Source of the DNA: Pedobacter sp. | Lineage (GTDB): Bacteria; Bacteroidota; Bacteroidia; Sphingobacteriales; Sphingobacteriaceae | DNA: 64,000 bases | Assembly: GCA_031119475.1 (NCBI GenBank) | Contig: JAVHXV010000007.1 | Location: forward strand, 62,001 to 126,000 | Reading direction: 5' to 3' | In this document: in pieces, positions 43,673 to 53,645 of the stretch | Layout of the letters: each line of letters begins with the position of its first letter | How positions within the stretch are numbered: position 1 is the stretch's first letter | The notes under the pieces: generated by a model | The model's input: only the letters and a program-made list of their open reading frames with translations | Databases searched by the model: none | What the model was told of the DNA's origin: nothing | Program-made: the position numbers and the translations under genes

Positions 43673-44954
43673 GGGCAGAGATGACGCGGTTAAATAATTC
43701 ACATTGCTTTTTAGTTAAAGATGCCGCCCCAAATTCTTCAAATTTTTGCCAATCGGTAGCAGGCACCTGCTCTTCATTGACTATTGTTAGGTAACTCACC
43801 AATTTTTCCAATGCCCGATTGTCCGTTTCATTTATTGAAATCCCTATTCCCGCATGGCAATATTTTAAGATGTGGCTCGCACTGCTCTGGCTATGGATGA
43901 TGGCCAAAATCGGCTTTTTTGATAAAATATAGGGGTAAAGCTTGGATGCGGTATAACTTGCACTATTTGAACTGATAATGCACAATCCATCGGCATTTGC
44001 CAGGTTATGAATGCTTTCGAAAAAGCCGATCCTATCTGTCTGCTCGGTTACATGGGCAGACAAGCCAAATTCTTTGGCAATGGGAGCAACAGTAGGCGTT
44101 CCTTTTCCGGCAGCTGCATAACTCGTGCCAATAAAATAGAAGTGATACCGATTGTAGGTCTCAAAATCTTTGGTCAATAGCCGCTTAAAATTTTCAAAAA
44201 GGATTTCAAGCGCAGGCCGCATGTCGTGGCCGCCCCTGCCCACATACACTAAATTTCTATTGTTCGTATTTTTATCATAGACAAGCTTTAGCGAAGACGC
44301 ATTGGTTTTTGCGATCTCGAAATCTACAGCAGATGCGCCAAAGGTAATCACATCTGCAGGTTTGTCGTGCAGTTCGGGATATCTCTTTTGAAGCACCTCA
44401 ATATAGGCCGCTGATACGCTCATCAGTCCACCTACATTTTTCATGGCAATGGGCTCAAGTGTCTGATTTAACCGATGGGAAAACCAATGCTTTTTAGGCC
44501 GCTGCGCTTTTGGTAGGTTGATGTAATGATCTGAAAGCCACGGATCCTGCATATCAATGAGATAGGGGATACCAAATTTCTTTTTCCAAAGAGCACCCAA
44601 TGTGCATACCGCAAACTGTGTGGTCGAAAAAAAGACAAGGTCATATTGGCCCTGTCTTAACAGTTTGTCCACCTTCTTTTTATAGAAGTAAAGTGACCGT
44701 AGTGCCGCACTTCCCAGCCCAATCTTTGAGGTCAATTTTTTGGGCAGTGCATTCACATAGTGGATGATGGTATCCGCTGGAACAGTTTGTGACAGCATGG
44801 GATCCATTGGAGAATCTACATCGGGATTTTTTATGGTAACGATCTCGGCCTGCCAGCCAAATTCTTTGTAGAAAGGAAGGCTCATACGGACCCGCTGCAT
44901 ATCAGCAGTATTGTACGGTGGAAAATATGGCGAAATGATGAGTACTTTTTTCAA
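43650..44954 (-). CDS. Glycosyltransferase, GT4-like
   Basis: 434 residues. N-terminus VLIISPYFPPYNTADMQRVRMSL is typical of GT4-like EPS transferases; the middle carries LIDMQDPWLSDHY and a C-terminal Rossmann half with LVYVGRGGHDMRPALEIL and SNSASYTASKLYPYILSKKPIL, where the usual EX7E is replaced by a Ser/Tyr-rich version. The donor sugar is unknown. It starts 2 bases after the GT4 gene upstream. Confidence 0.85.
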   Translation of the reverse strand: MKKVLIISPYFPPYNTADMQRVRMSLPFYKEFGWQAEIVTIKNPDVDSPMDPMLSQTVPADTIIHYVNALPKKLTSKIGLGSAALRSLYFYKKKVDKLLRQGQYDLVFFSTTQFAVCTLGALWKKKFGIPYLIDMQDPWLSDHYINLPKAQRPKKHWFSHRLNQTLEPIAMKNVGGLMSVSAAYIEVLQKRYPELHDKPADVITFGASAVDFEIAKTNASSLKLVYDKNTNNRNLVYVGRGGHDMRPALEILFENFKRLLTKDFETYNRYHFYFIGTSYAAAGKGTPTVAPIAKEFGLSAHVTEQTDRIGFFESIHNLANADGLCIISSNSASYTASKLYPYILSKKPILAIIHSQSSASHILKYCHAGIGISINETDNRALEKLVSYLTIVNEEQVPATDWQKFEEFGAASLTKKQCELFNRVISAHEDSNHS

Positions 44955-44955
44955 G

Positions 44956-46083
44956 TTATAGTTGACTTAGTCTTTGTTGAAGCAGACCTGCAATGGCCGC
45001 AGCAGTTGGAGAGCTCTGCTTTACTTTTTTGATTGCCAATTGTAGCTTTTCATAATCCGCAGGCAAGATTTCTCTCAGCCTATTGATCTGCTCAGCCATT
45101 GCAACGGCATTGTCTTCGGTTTCGATCAGGCTCCCTTCATTAAATGAATAGCCTCTTCGGCCAGCTTTAGTTGTAATGACAGGTATCTCCCATTCAATGG
45201 CCTTTCCCAATTTCATAGAAGCCCCCCGGGAATAATTGAAGATGGGATTAATAAAATACGACCACCTTTTTACTTCTGCAGACAATTGCTCATCAGTAAG
45301 TGCGCCCAAATAATTGATGAAACTATATTTGGCTGCCAGTTCCTTTCCAATTGGAGCAGGACCGCCTACAACATTGAGCTGAATTTTTACCTCATTATCG
45401 GCCAATTTATCGCATAGCTGGTAAAGTGCAGCAAGATTCGGCATATGGTTTAAGGTGCCCACATAACCGTAAATATTGGGCATGGCAAGCCGTTCTGCAC
45501 TAGAACCGTGATCGATGAGCCGCGGAATAAAAAATGGATAGTTGATGCCCAGCCATTTTTCCAGCGCACTTTCCTCATCAGACATGCTGCACACCAGGTC
45601 GACATATCGTTTTCTGTACCAGGATTCCAGGTACATCGCCATTCCAAGTCGGAGAATGCCCAACATCTTTTTGAACGGACTGAACTTCTGTATTTTTCCC
45701 GTGAGATCGCCCAACAGATCGCCAGATTCATTGCCATGCGACATGATGATCACCTTTGGTACAGCAGATAATCCGGACATTTTGATCAATTTTGAAAATT
45801 TTAGCAGTTCAGATTTATTGATAAAGACATGCGTAATCTCCTTTTCGCGAATAAAATCCAATAAATCCGAACGGTAATTTTCTGGTTGATAGCTTTGATA
45901 GGCATCCAGGTTAAGCCGATGCAGGAGCCTAAAAGTAAACGCACGGCTGTGGGCCACTTCGAACAGGTGGACTTCATTGGTTAAGCAACTAACGATATCC
46001 AAAAATTGTTGCGAACAGATCTGCACGCCACCGGGAATCTTTGCGTATAGGTCTACTTTGTTGTAAAGAAATAAAACTTTCAC
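44956..46083 (-). CDS. Glycosyltransferase, GT4-like
   Basis: 375 residues from a GTG at 46083, chosen because it overlaps the TGA of the preceding gene by four bases (GTGA) and gives a normal N-terminus (KVLFLYNKVDLYAKIPGGVQ). The longer open frame upstream has no family look. GT-B fold with PGGVQICSQQFLD, YGYVGTLNHMPNLAALY and NYSRGASMKLGKAIEWEIPVI in the donor site. Acceptor unknown. Confidence 0.85.
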   Translation of the reverse strand: MKVLFLYNKVDLYAKIPGGVQICSQQFLDIVSCLTNEVHLFEVAHSRAFTFRLLHRLNLDAYQSYQPENYRSDLLDFIREKEITHVFINKSELLKFSKLIKMSGLSAVPKVIIMSHGNESGDLLGDLTGKIQKFSPFKKMLGILRLGMAMYLESWYRKRYVDLVCSMSDEESALEKWLGINYPFFIPRLIDHGSSAERLAMPNIYGYVGTLNHMPNLAALYQLCDKLADNEVKIQLNVVGGPAPIGKELAAKYSFINYLGALTDEQLSAEVKRWSYFINPIFNYSRGASMKLGKAIEWEIPVITTKAGRRGYSFNEGSLIETEDNAVAMAEQINRLREILPADYEKLQLAIKKVKQSSPTAAAIAGLLQQRLSQL

Positions 46084-47078
46084 TGGGCTTTTAATTGGTT
46101 CGCGAGTTTCAAATATATATCCCGATAGGCCATGGCGCAACTTTCAAGCGAAAGATTTTCTTGTATATATTTTCTGGGATGAAAATTGCCCTTGGCCTGT
46201 TCTGCTTGAAAATGCTCCAGCACAGATTCAAATTCTTGGATAGATTGGAACTTAAGGCCACAATTTTCGTCCCAATAAGGTACGGCACTTACAGGTCCAA
46301 ATTTTACGCGATGTGGATAAAATGCCGGATCTACCCAATATTCTTGTTGGTCGTATGCCAATACCGGTGTTCCGGTCGATAAGATCTGCTGGTAGGCCAA
46401 TCCCTGTGTTTCATGTTCGCACAAGAAAATAACTGCCTTGCTCGAACCCACTTTCTCGATCAGTTGGGCATGGTCATATTGCCCATAAACGATGCTGGTA
46501 TACGAAAGCTGGTGCCGATCAAGAATAGCTTTTATCGGATTGATCAGTTTATTTTCAAAATTTTCATGTTCCCACCTTATTTTATCGTAGATCAGGAAAT
46601 CATATTTTGGTTGTTGTTTGATGGCTGGGCTCCATTTTTCGGTATCAATCCCAACAGGCCAGGCTTCTACCGTTTTCCCGTAATAAGGTTCGAACATTTT
46701 TTTCATCCATTCGCCTGGCACCAGGATCTTTTTAACATTGGGATGGGCTGCCAGTAGTTCAGGGTCTTCCAGTGGATGTGAAAAGACACTTGCACCCAAT
46801 AAAATCGGATTTTTAAACTTGCGCTCATCCAGCAAAAAAGTCTTTCCGATTACCCCGATGAGCTCATTGGGATTATTTCGTGCATAGCTGTAATCATTAA
46901 AGCGATAGGGGATATTCAATTTGTCCAATCCGCGCATGAGCTCCAGCGCAACCATCATCTGACCACCTGGACGGGGTTTTCCCCTTAAAATGCGCCTGAT
47001 CATCCTTCGCAAATAATGGTCATATGGAAACCAACGATCTGGATCGGGCTCTTCGTAGAATAAATTCAATGTCTGCAT
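46080..47078 (-). CDS. Putative glycosyltransferase
   Basis: 332 residues. It contains the GKPRPGGQMMVALELMRGL segment, ILVPGEWMKKMFEPYYG with a following Val-Gly-Ile-Asp-Thr-Glu-Lys turn as in GT-B enzymes, and a C-terminal donor-binding part (FLCEHETQGLAYQQILSTG) with Glu residues in EX7E-like spacing. The N-terminal half is shorter than normal GT4. Flanked by 1- and 4-base overlaps with neighbours. Confidence 0.82.
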   Translation of the reverse strand: MQTLNLFYEEPDPDRWFPYDHYLRRMIRRILRGKPRPGGQMMVALELMRGLDKLNIPYRFNDYSYARNNPNELIGVIGKTFLLDERKFKNPILLGASVFSHPLEDPELLAAHPNVKKILVPGEWMKKMFEPYYGKTVEAWPVGIDTEKWSPAIKQQPKYDFLIYDKIRWEHENFENKLINPIKAILDRHQLSYTSIVYGQYDHAQLIEKVGSSKAVIFLCEHETQGLAYQQILSTGTPVLAYDQQEYWVDPAFYPHRVKFGPVSAVPYWDENCGLKFQSIQEFESVLEHFQAEQAKGNFHPRKYIQENLSLESCAMAYRDIYLKLANQLKAQ

Positions 47079-48010
47079 TATCTTAACAATAAGGATCTCC
47101 TGAGGCGTAATATGCGCTGTGCCTGCTTAAATCCCAAAGTTTTGAACAATAGGCCCATGAGTCCCTTGTCGGGAACAACAAAGCTGGGATTTAATTCTTT
47201 GATCCAAGCTACTACTCCCAAAGCTTCTTTGGGATAATCTTTTGCAATCCAGTGAGCAAGTACCCAAAGCACCTCAATTGCTGCATTTTTTCTTGCTTGG
47301 GTAAGTTTACCCTGTTCAGATAACCTTCCCAAAATAACTTTAAAGATATTTAGGTGCTGCCAATTGGTAACTTGGGCCTTTAATCCGTTATAGTTTCCCT
47401 GCATCTGGTCGTCGTGGTTTACCCAATATCCGGCGCAGCCTGGAACATAGGCAATCCTTGGTTCCAACAACAGATATTCCAATAGGAACATCCGATCTTC
47501 GCGCATCGCATAATCAGGCCTTCTTGGAACTTTTGCGACCCAATCTGTTCGAAAGAGCATCCCTAAAAAATGACTTCCATAACGTTTGCTGAGCTGTAGT
47601 TCCATAAAATCGGCAACCTCGCCCAAATCTGGACGCTGGATCTTTTCTTTGGTCCGTTCCACATAATTGTCTACGCGGCTGTAGACCAGTTCGGCTCCCG
47701 ACTGCTCGGCTGCTGTAAATTGCTGATCAATTATACCCGCTTCAAGAAAATCATCGCTGTCAAGGAAACGGATATATTTGCCGCGGGCCAAAAGCGTACC
47801 TTTATTCACCGCATAAGTCTGTCCCTGATTGAACTGTTTCACTTTGATCAGGTCTGGCTGACTTTCCAACCAATCCCAAGTGCCGTCTGTACTGCCATCA
47901 TCGACCACGATGATTTCGGTCCTACATTGCGTGTTCAAACAACTTTTTACAGCCCTGGGAAGGCACCAGAGTCGATTGTATGCCGGAATAACTATGCTTA
48001 CGTCGATCAT
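47078..48010 (-). CDS. Glycosyltransferase family 2
   Basis: 310 residues. Clear GT-A features: VSIVIPAYNRLWCLPRAV, EIIVVDDGSTDGTWDWL, GKYIRFLDSDDFLEAGI with the DxD metal site, and a later REDRMFLLEYLLLEP with the ED acid motif. An inverting transferase using a nucleotide sugar. It overlaps the methyltransferase gene upstream by 4 bases. Confidence 0.94.
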   Translation of the reverse strand: MIDVSIVIPAYNRLWCLPRAVKSCLNTQCRTEIIVVDDGSTDGTWDWLESQPDLIKVKQFNQGQTYAVNKGTLLARGKYIRFLDSDDFLEAGIIDQQFTAAEQSGAELVYSRVDNYVERTKEKIQRPDLGEVADFMELQLSKRYGSHFLGMLFRTDWVAKVPRRPDYAMREDRMFLLEYLLLEPRIAYVPGCAGYWVNHDDQMQGNYNGLKAQVTNWQHLNIFKVILGRLSEQGKLTQARKNAAIEVLWVLAHWIAKDYPKEALGVVAWIKELNPSFVVPDKGLMGLLFKTLGFKQAQRILRLRRSLLLR

Positions 48011-48756
48011 CTAAATAGCTTCTTGAGTTGGTTGCGGATGCCGAAATATTGTTTCACGCCCGGATACTTAAGGTATTGGGCCAATTTGTTGGTTTCGGTA
48101 GACTGATGATAAAACAACTCCGCCGCATGGCTCTCACTGGCAATCAATCGATCGATAATCTTAAGGTATCCGTCATTACCGTGTTGCTGATCTTCTTTTA
48201 CATAATCTAGGATATTGAGCTTGTACCAAACGGCCAGATTTTCACTTGACCTTAAAGTTTCTCTCAAACTATCGCGCACACGATAACCTTGTGCTGCAAA
48301 AAGTTCATGCCAAAACCCCCGACTTCTGCAATTGATATGTCCGTTGCCACCCTGGTTGGGCACTGCAGCCGAAAAGATGATGATTGGAGCCAGCGCAGTT
48401 AAAAACCCCACCAAATGTGCTGAACTCTCGGGCAAAAGATGTTCTGCAACCTCTGTGCAGATAGCCAGGTCAAATGTAAGTTGCTGATCAAGAAAAGCTT
48501 TCATTTCCGTACTGTTGTTCAGATCGACCTTGGTAAAATTGATCTTTGGATAATCCGAGAAATCAGGAGTCGAAAATCCATCAATGGCGGTCACTTCAAG
48601 ATTTAATTTTGCTAAACTTCTCGTTAAATGTCCAGGTCCACAGCCTACCTCGATCACACGTTTAGGTTGATAGATGCTGACAATATTTTTTGCCAAAATC
48701 GGATAATCTGTTGAGAAAATATCTTCTTTAAAATATGAATCGCCGTAAGCAGTCAT
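48007..48756 (-). CDS. Class I SAM-dependent methyltransferase
   Basis: 249 residues. Motif I VIEVGCGPGHLTRSLAKL (about 35-52), motif II EVTAIDGFS, and FDLAICTEVAEHLLPES. Similar to UbiG/MT-11/MT-23-like enzymes found in polysaccharide loci, which methylate sugar hydroxyls or terminal residues. Chain-terminating methylation would fit an ABC-exported polymer, but this is inference. It is about 84 bases from the acyltransferase gene end, the largest gap nearby. Confidence 0.85.
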   Translation of the reverse strand: MTAYGDSYFKEDIFSTDYPILAKNIVSIYQPKRVIEVGCGPGHLTRSLAKLNLEVTAIDGFSTPDFSDYPKINFTKVDLNNSTEMKAFLDQQLTFDLAICTEVAEHLLPESSAHLVGFLTALAPIIIFSAAVPNQGGNGHINCRSRGFWHELFAAQGYRVRDSLRETLRSSENLAVWYKLNILDYVKEDQQHGNDGYLKIIDRLIASESHAAELFYHQSTETNKLAQYLKYPGVKQYFGIRNQLKKLFR

Positions 48757-48840
48757 AAGAGCGTTTTTAGATGAGGTCAGCCAGCCAATGGCCGATGTTT
48801 AAATGTACTTAATAATCTGAAGATGACGTAGATTTGTTGT

Positions 48841-49938
48841 TCAATACGATTTGTTATACCTAAAATTAGTTTTGAGCCTGATAAATTGCTGTTCAAAATA
48901 ATAAAATGATACATAGGACAATCCGAAAACCAGCGCAAGCTCAATAAGATAGGCCGGAGGTGGGTTTTTCAAAAATCGGAGCGAACGTTCAGATAAGGAA
49001 AGCCAATTATTTAGATAATCTATTGCACCAATATAGGATTTGGGCACAAGATAATGGTACAAATAGATGCCATAACTTATTTTTCCAATGGTCATGAATA
49101 CCCTGTTTTCCAAAAAAACTTTCGAAAAACCCTGTTTTTTCTGGATAGTGAAAATGATCAGGCAGATGGAGATGATAGAATTGATTAGCCTGATGAGCAC
49201 AAAGCCATGTCCAAATTGGTTCAACAAATAACCGATCAAGCAAATGGGCAACAAGATCTTGAGTGTTGTGAACAGAAAATGCTCAAACCGGCGATCATAT
49301 TCAACATAGGCATAGGTTGCGCCAATCGAAAAAGCGATCAGACATGGTGGCATTAGGATATAAAACAGTTTACCACACAGAACATATAACATCAGGCTGC
49401 TCACAATCCCTAAGCCTAAAAAGCCCAATATCGCTGATAAAAGATATTTTTTTGGAACGAATACAATGATCCAGGGCCATAGGAGATAAAATTGCTCTTC
49501 GACAGCTAACGACCAGGTATGGCTAAGATTGCTGTACCAGTTCCCTTTTTCAATGATGAGCAGGTTTGATGTATACGTAAGGAAATACCAGATGTTATCT
49601 CCCACAGGCTTGTCGCCAATAGCCCATAGCACCAAGACCAGTAAAAAATAAATGGGAAAAATCCGCAATGACCGTCTGATAAAAAAGGCCTTGATCAGCT
49701 GAAATTTATCGGTTTCCTCATTTTCGAACCTAGAATTGATCAAGATGCGGGTAATTAAAAATCCGCTCAACACAAAAAAAAGATCGACACCAAAGTTTCC
49801 GTTAGGGAACAATTTCAATAAAAATGAAAGTGTTTCAGAGTGGAAGGCCGTTGGTCCCCAATGGGTGATGATGACCGTAATGACAGCAAAAGCCCTCAGC
49901 GCATCTAGCCCTTTAATGTACCTTAGGTGACCTGACAT
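48841..49938 (-). CDS. Acyltransferase family 3 (OafA-like)
   Basis: 365 residues, about ten membrane helices. The catalytic His is in the N-terminal YIKGLDALRAFAVITVIITHWGP, and the FFVLSGFLITRILI motif follows, both standard for inner-membrane O-acyltransferases that acetylate surface polysaccharides. SLAVEEQFYLLWPW is also typical. The ATG shares one base with the stop codon of the GT8-like gene (TAATG). Confidence 0.93.
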   Translation of the reverse strand: MSGHLRYIKGLDALRAFAVITVIITHWGPTAFHSETLSFLLKLFPNGNFGVDLFFVLSGFLITRILINSRFENEETDKFQLIKAFFIRRSLRIFPIYFLLVLVLWAIGDKPVGDNIWYFLTYTSNLLIIEKGNWYSNLSHTWSLAVEEQFYLLWPWIIVFVPKKYLLSAILGFLGLGIVSSLMLYVLCGKLFYILMPPCLIAFSIGATYAYVEYDRRFEHFLFTTLKILLPICLIGYLLNQFGHGFVLIRLINSIISICLIIFTIQKKQGFSKVFLENRVFMTIGKISYGIYLYHYLVPKSYIGAIDYLNNWLSLSERSLRFLKNPPPAYLIELALVFGLSYVSFYYFEQQFIRLKTNFRYNKSY

Positions 49939-50921
49939 TAAATCCTATTGGATACTTTTACCTTTCTGGCGCCAAAAAGACGGTGATAGGTTGATCTGAA
50001 CATATCTTTAAATGCAGCCGTCAATCTTGGGGGATATTCGATGATCAACTTTGCTTTTATTTTTTCCATCCATCCTAGCTCATCCTTAAGCGCCTTTTCG
50101 AGCAGATAAACTTCTCTTTTGTAGGGATAATGTTCGGTGTAAGTACCCAAAAAGTGTACAACTAATGGTTCTACCCGGGCAAAAGGGTGCCAGTCTTGAT
50201 GCAGCCGGTGAGGAGCCGGTGGATTTAATAGCCAGCGCTTGCCATTAAGCACATCGATGTGATAACCACCAGGACAGGCTTGTGGGTCGCTCATCACAGT
50301 TCCATCATCAATTAAAGGCTCCATGCCATGAAGCTGCATCGCCAACGACATGATCACTTCATCATTTGGCCGATTTCTCAATCTCTGGAAACCGATCTCG
50401 TCGTATTTCTGTTCAATCTCCCGTGCGGTCTGATAAACCTGATCGGCTGTTTCACCTTTTTCCAGATAATAAATGCCACCATTAAATTTAGGCATTCTTT
50501 GAATATTAAAGTCCTTACAGATTTTTTTGATGTCGCCAAACCATTCACCATCACTCACATAATTTCCTAGCACAGATACACTTTTACCCTTAAAACGTTC
50601 AAATAATTCTGTCAAAGGCCCAAATATGAGGCAATCACTATCTATAAATAAGGTTTGCCCCGGAGGCGCCAAGAGATCGAGGTGAAGCTTTGAAGAAAAT
50701 CCTTCTCCCAGCTCTCCAGGCTTGATAACAATCGTCTTGATTTGCTGGCGGATGTCATCGGGAATCAGTTCTGCATGGTCGGTAACGATGTAAAATGTGA
50801 TGTCTAAATCTTTGTTCCACCATATAAATGACCTGGCCAGATTTACGGCCATATCGATATACAGCTTTTTTGAGGTAGCAATGGTAATTACATTCCTCGA
50901 CATTTCGCGATTGGCTAACAT
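49938..50921 (-). CDS. GT8-like putative glycosyltransferase
   Basis: 327 residues. The central part has a DxD-like metal motif in TLFIDSDCLIFGPL (Asp94, Asp96), a FNGGIYYLEKG segment and RNRPNDEVIMSLAM, as in GT8-type retaining transferases; HFLGTYTEHYPYKRE near the end may supply the second metal ligand. An alternative start is the Met at residue 7 (50903). I do not recognise a named subfamily. Lies between the acyltransferase and a methyltransferase gene. Confidence 0.75.
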   Translation of the reverse strand: MLANREMSRNVITIATSKKLYIDMAVNLARSFIWWNKDLDITFYIVTDHAELIPDDIRQQIKTIVIKPGELGEGFSSKLHLDLLAPPGQTLFIDSDCLIFGPLTELFERFKGKSVSVLGNYVSDGEWFGDIKKICKDFNIQRMPKFNGGIYYLEKGETADQVYQTAREIEQKYDEIGFQRLRNRPNDEVIMSLAMQLHGMEPLIDDGTVMSDPQACPGGYHIDVLNGKRWLLNPPAPHRLHQDWHPFARVEPLVVHFLGTYTEHYPYKREVYLLEKALKDELGWMEKIKAKLIIEYPPRLTAAFKDMFRSTYHRLFGARKVKVSNRI

Positions 50922-50940
50922 GATAAGTAGTGGTTTAAGA

Positions 50941-51639
50941 TCATTTCACCGCTTCCACGACCAACGTATATTTGCTTGGTACATGGGCCTCAATTCCACT
51001 TAGGGCCACAATGGAAGATTCATTGGCCTGACATAGTCTTGTTGATGAAAAGCCGGCATTGAGCAACATTTGACTTAAGGTCTGCCCATCAAAAATGAAC
51101 TTATGGTCATAGTTTAAAAAGATATCATTGACAAAAAAAGCGACACTTTCCTCATTTTCGGCCGGGGCATAATTTTTGGCGTTGTAAAATCCACCTTTTA
51201 TCCAATCGTTGATTGTATCACTTACATAGGGATTGTTCATCGGATCTTTTTCGAAATAAGCTTCAAGATAAGTCAAAAGATTTGGCGTACAGACCCTAAA
51301 AACCCCTCCAGGTTTTAGGATGCGATGAATTTCTTTCGCCAGAAATTTGGCATCGTTCAAATGGATGTGCTCAATGTGGTGTTCACTGAAAGCATAATCG
51401 AAACTATTTGCCGGTGCAGGAATAGCTTTTGTGGAATTTAGGAAATAAATCTCATGCCTGGGAAAATAATCGGTGTTAAACCATCCTTCAAGCTTATTTT
51501 GCCCGGCCCCCAATTGTATTTTTGCCTCTTTGTGGCTGCGCAAATATGCCGAAATGTGCTTCTTGGTTCTTTCCATCCACTTCGAATGCTTTAATTTGAG
51601 TCCAAGATGATAGATGATCGGAAAATCTTTTATTGTCAT
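50941..51639 (-). CDS. Class I SAM-dependent methyltransferase
   Basis: 232 residues. A modified motif I (IQLGAGQNKLEGWFNTD), then FDYAFSEHHIEHI and LAKEIHRILKPGGVFRVCTPN, a form common in EPS loci. The first 35 residues are basic. The substrate is probably a sugar or glycan end. The stop codon of this gene is 20 bases from the next start; the start overlaps the GT2 gene by 4 bases. Confidence 0.85.
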   Translation of the reverse strand: MTIKDFPIIYHLGLKLKHSKWMERTKKHISAYLRSHKEAKIQLGAGQNKLEGWFNTDYFPRHEIYFLNSTKAIPAPANSFDYAFSEHHIEHIHLNDAKFLAKEIHRILKPGGVFRVCTPNLLTYLEAYFEKDPMNNPYVSDTINDWIKGGFYNAKNYAPAENEESVAFFVNDIFLNYDHKFIFDGQTLSQMLLNAGFSSTRLCQANESSIVALSGIEAHVPSKYTLVVEAVK

Positions 51640-52664
51640 AAGGTATTTATTTTGCCTTTAATCCATCTTGAAATGTAACCAAAATCTTTGGTTAATTTCC
51701 ATCCGAAAATTTTGCTGAACAATTTGCCCGGTGTTCCGCCTTCATAATCAATTTTGGTATAGCCCAGACTTTTGGCCACTTGAAGGCAGCGATTGACGAT
51801 ATCCTTATGGCTGGGATATAAATTGGCAGCGGCGGATAGGTAGTGCCGGGCCATGATCTGATCAATAAGCGGGCGTTCCTGCGGGATTGCTTCCAATAGG
51901 TATCGATGTTTCAGATCGATGACTTTGACCATCGATTCGGCCGCCTTTCGGTCTTTTTTTGCGGATAGATTAGAACCTTTTCTAAACTTTCGATAATAGT
52001 TTACCGGTGCGGTTGTGTAACGTATGCCATCAGCTGCCAGCATGATCCTGCAAAAAAACTCGCCATCATCATCTAGGCTTAGGCTTTCGTCCCAACCTCC
52101 TGCCCGATCAATTATGGTTCTTGGTGTTAACCAGGCATTAGGCTGGATCATCCCACCAAAGGTCTGGCCAACAATTGGCCCGCCATATAGTTTGATGATA
52201 AAATCTGCGGTATCATCCGTATCGATCCCATACCATTCATGTATAGGTTTTTGCTGAAAGGGATCTTCGCCATCAAAAAAATAGACCGTAGCACATAATC
52301 CCAAATGATTGGGCAGGTCTTTTAGAACAATTAACTGTTCCTCAATTTTATTTTCAGTGATAAAATCATCGGCATCCAGAAATTGAATGTATTTCCCTTT
52401 CGAAATGGATAATCCCTTATTTCTCGCCGCCGAAGCTCCACTGTTCTTTTGGTGCAGCACCTGAACGCCCTTGGCCTCGAATTTTTTTGCTATGGCCAAT
52501 GAACCATCCGTTGAGTCATCATCAACTACAATAATCTCGATATTTTTCCAGGTTTGGGACAGGGCCGATTGAATAGTATCCGCTATAAACTTTTCTGCGT
52601 TGTAGAGGGGAATAATAATGGAAACTAAAGGCTCTTTAATTAAGAGTTGAAGATCTTCATCCAT
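51636..52664 (-). CDS. Glycosyltransferase family 2
   Basis: 342 residues. GT-A hallmarks: VSIIIPLYNAEKFIADTI, IIVVDDDSTDGSLAIA, GKYIQFLDADDFITENKI with DAD as the metal site and SLDDDGEFFCRIML as acid motif. Basic C-terminus. It overlaps the GT10-like gene by 25 bases. Confidence 0.94.
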   Translation of the reverse strand: MDEDLQLLIKEPLVSIIIPLYNAEKFIADTIQSALSQTWKNIEIIVVDDDSTDGSLAIAKKFEAKGVQVLHQKNSGASAARNKGLSISKGKYIQFLDADDFITENKIEEQLIVLKDLPNHLGLCATVYFFDGEDPFQQKPIHEWYGIDTDDTADFIIKLYGGPIVGQTFGGMIQPNAWLTPRTIIDRAGGWDESLSLDDDGEFFCRIMLAADGIRYTTAPVNYYRKFRKGSNLSAKKDRKAAESMVKVIDLKHRYLLEAIPQERPLIDQIMARHYLSAAANLYPSHKDIVNRCLQVAKSLGYTKIDYEGGTPGKLFSKIFGWKLTKDFGYISRWIKGKINTL

Positions 52665-53644
52665 TGGTCTCTAGTTTTTAATTTTGACGATACCTCGTTG
52701 TTGTTGAACCAAGGCTGTTTCAAATAGGAAATGTACAGGTCCTCATTTCGGTCGATTTCGATGATGCGATCGATCAAAGGCGAAAAATCAAGATGATTGA
52801 ATTCATATTTCATCTTGATAGCCCTGCCCATCGTTTTAAATTTCCTGATTGCCTTTTGTGCAAGGCTTGTCTTAAATTGTGGCCTATAATCTGTGAAATC
52901 CTGTTGCGACACGCGTTCAAGAAATTTGATCAGTCCATTGTTCGTAATAGCTACATAATCTCTTGCGTTCAGAAAACTCTTGGGATTAAAAATTTCCTGG
53001 ATGTTGGCATCGCCACAGTAGATGGGCAAACTGTTGACCAGCATCGCATCGTACAGTTTTTCTGTCTGATACCCAGGATAAGCGTAGTTTTCGAAGGCTA
53101 TTGTAAATTTATATTCTTTTAGGAATGCCCTTTTTCTGTCCCAGATATCGCCTTGATAAAGCGTATCAATCGAAGGCATATTGTTCATGGAACGACCAGG
53201 CGCATCGATTTTTTTATATTTCGACAACTGTCGGAAAAAATCTTCCCGGTAGGCAACCGTATTGGAGTATAAAAAATTGCAGAACTTGGTTTTTTGGCTG
53301 ATGATTTCATCAATATCGTTATCCGATAGATTTTTAATCAATGAATTCGGGTTCAGTCCATGCCACTGGATCCTTTTATACTTTGGATCATTGATCTCGC
53401 GCTCAGACGGAATACCAAATGCATATTCGCAGATGTCGAGATCTGGAGTAATGTTCTCGCAGAAATAACCAATCCTAACATAATCGCCGGGTGGGGGTAG
53501 GTCATCGCCGTAAGGACCGAAAATAATAAAATCGGGATGTTCGCTTTCTATAAATTCAAATTCATCAAGATCGGCCAGTACATCTGCAACCACATGTTTA
53601 AAGGACAGGCCATTTTGACATTTTAGCTTGATCTGCTTGGGCAT
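52640..53644 (-). CDS. GT10-family alpha-1,3/4-fucosyltransferase-like enzyme
   Basis: 334 residues. The conserved GT10 motif lies in the second half: FTIAFENYAYPGYQTEKLYD, followed by LVNSLPIYCGDANI, which matches the GDP-fucose-binding region of bacterial and animal alpha-1,3-fucosyltransferases. The N-terminal acceptor part is divergent (DFIIFGPYGDDLPPPGDYVR). GDP-fucose is the expected donor, though related GT10 enzymes may use other GDP-sugars. No GDP-fucose synthesis gene is in the window. Confidence 0.87.
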   Translation of the reverse strand: MPKQIKLKCQNGLSFKHVVADVLADLDEFEFIESEHPDFIIFGPYGDDLPPPGDYVRIGYFCENITPDLDICEYAFGIPSEREINDPKYKRIQWHGLNPNSLIKNLSDNDIDEIISQKTKFCNFLYSNTVAYREDFFRQLSKYKKIDAPGRSMNNMPSIDTLYQGDIWDRKRAFLKEYKFTIAFENYAYPGYQTEKLYDAMLVNSLPIYCGDANIQEIFNPKSFLNARDYVAITNNGLIKFLERVSQQDFTDYRPQFKTSLAQKAIRKFKTMGRAIKMKYEFNHLDFSPLIDRIIEIDRNEDLYISYLKQPWFNNNEVSSKLKTRDQWMKIFNS

Positions 53645-53645
53645 T

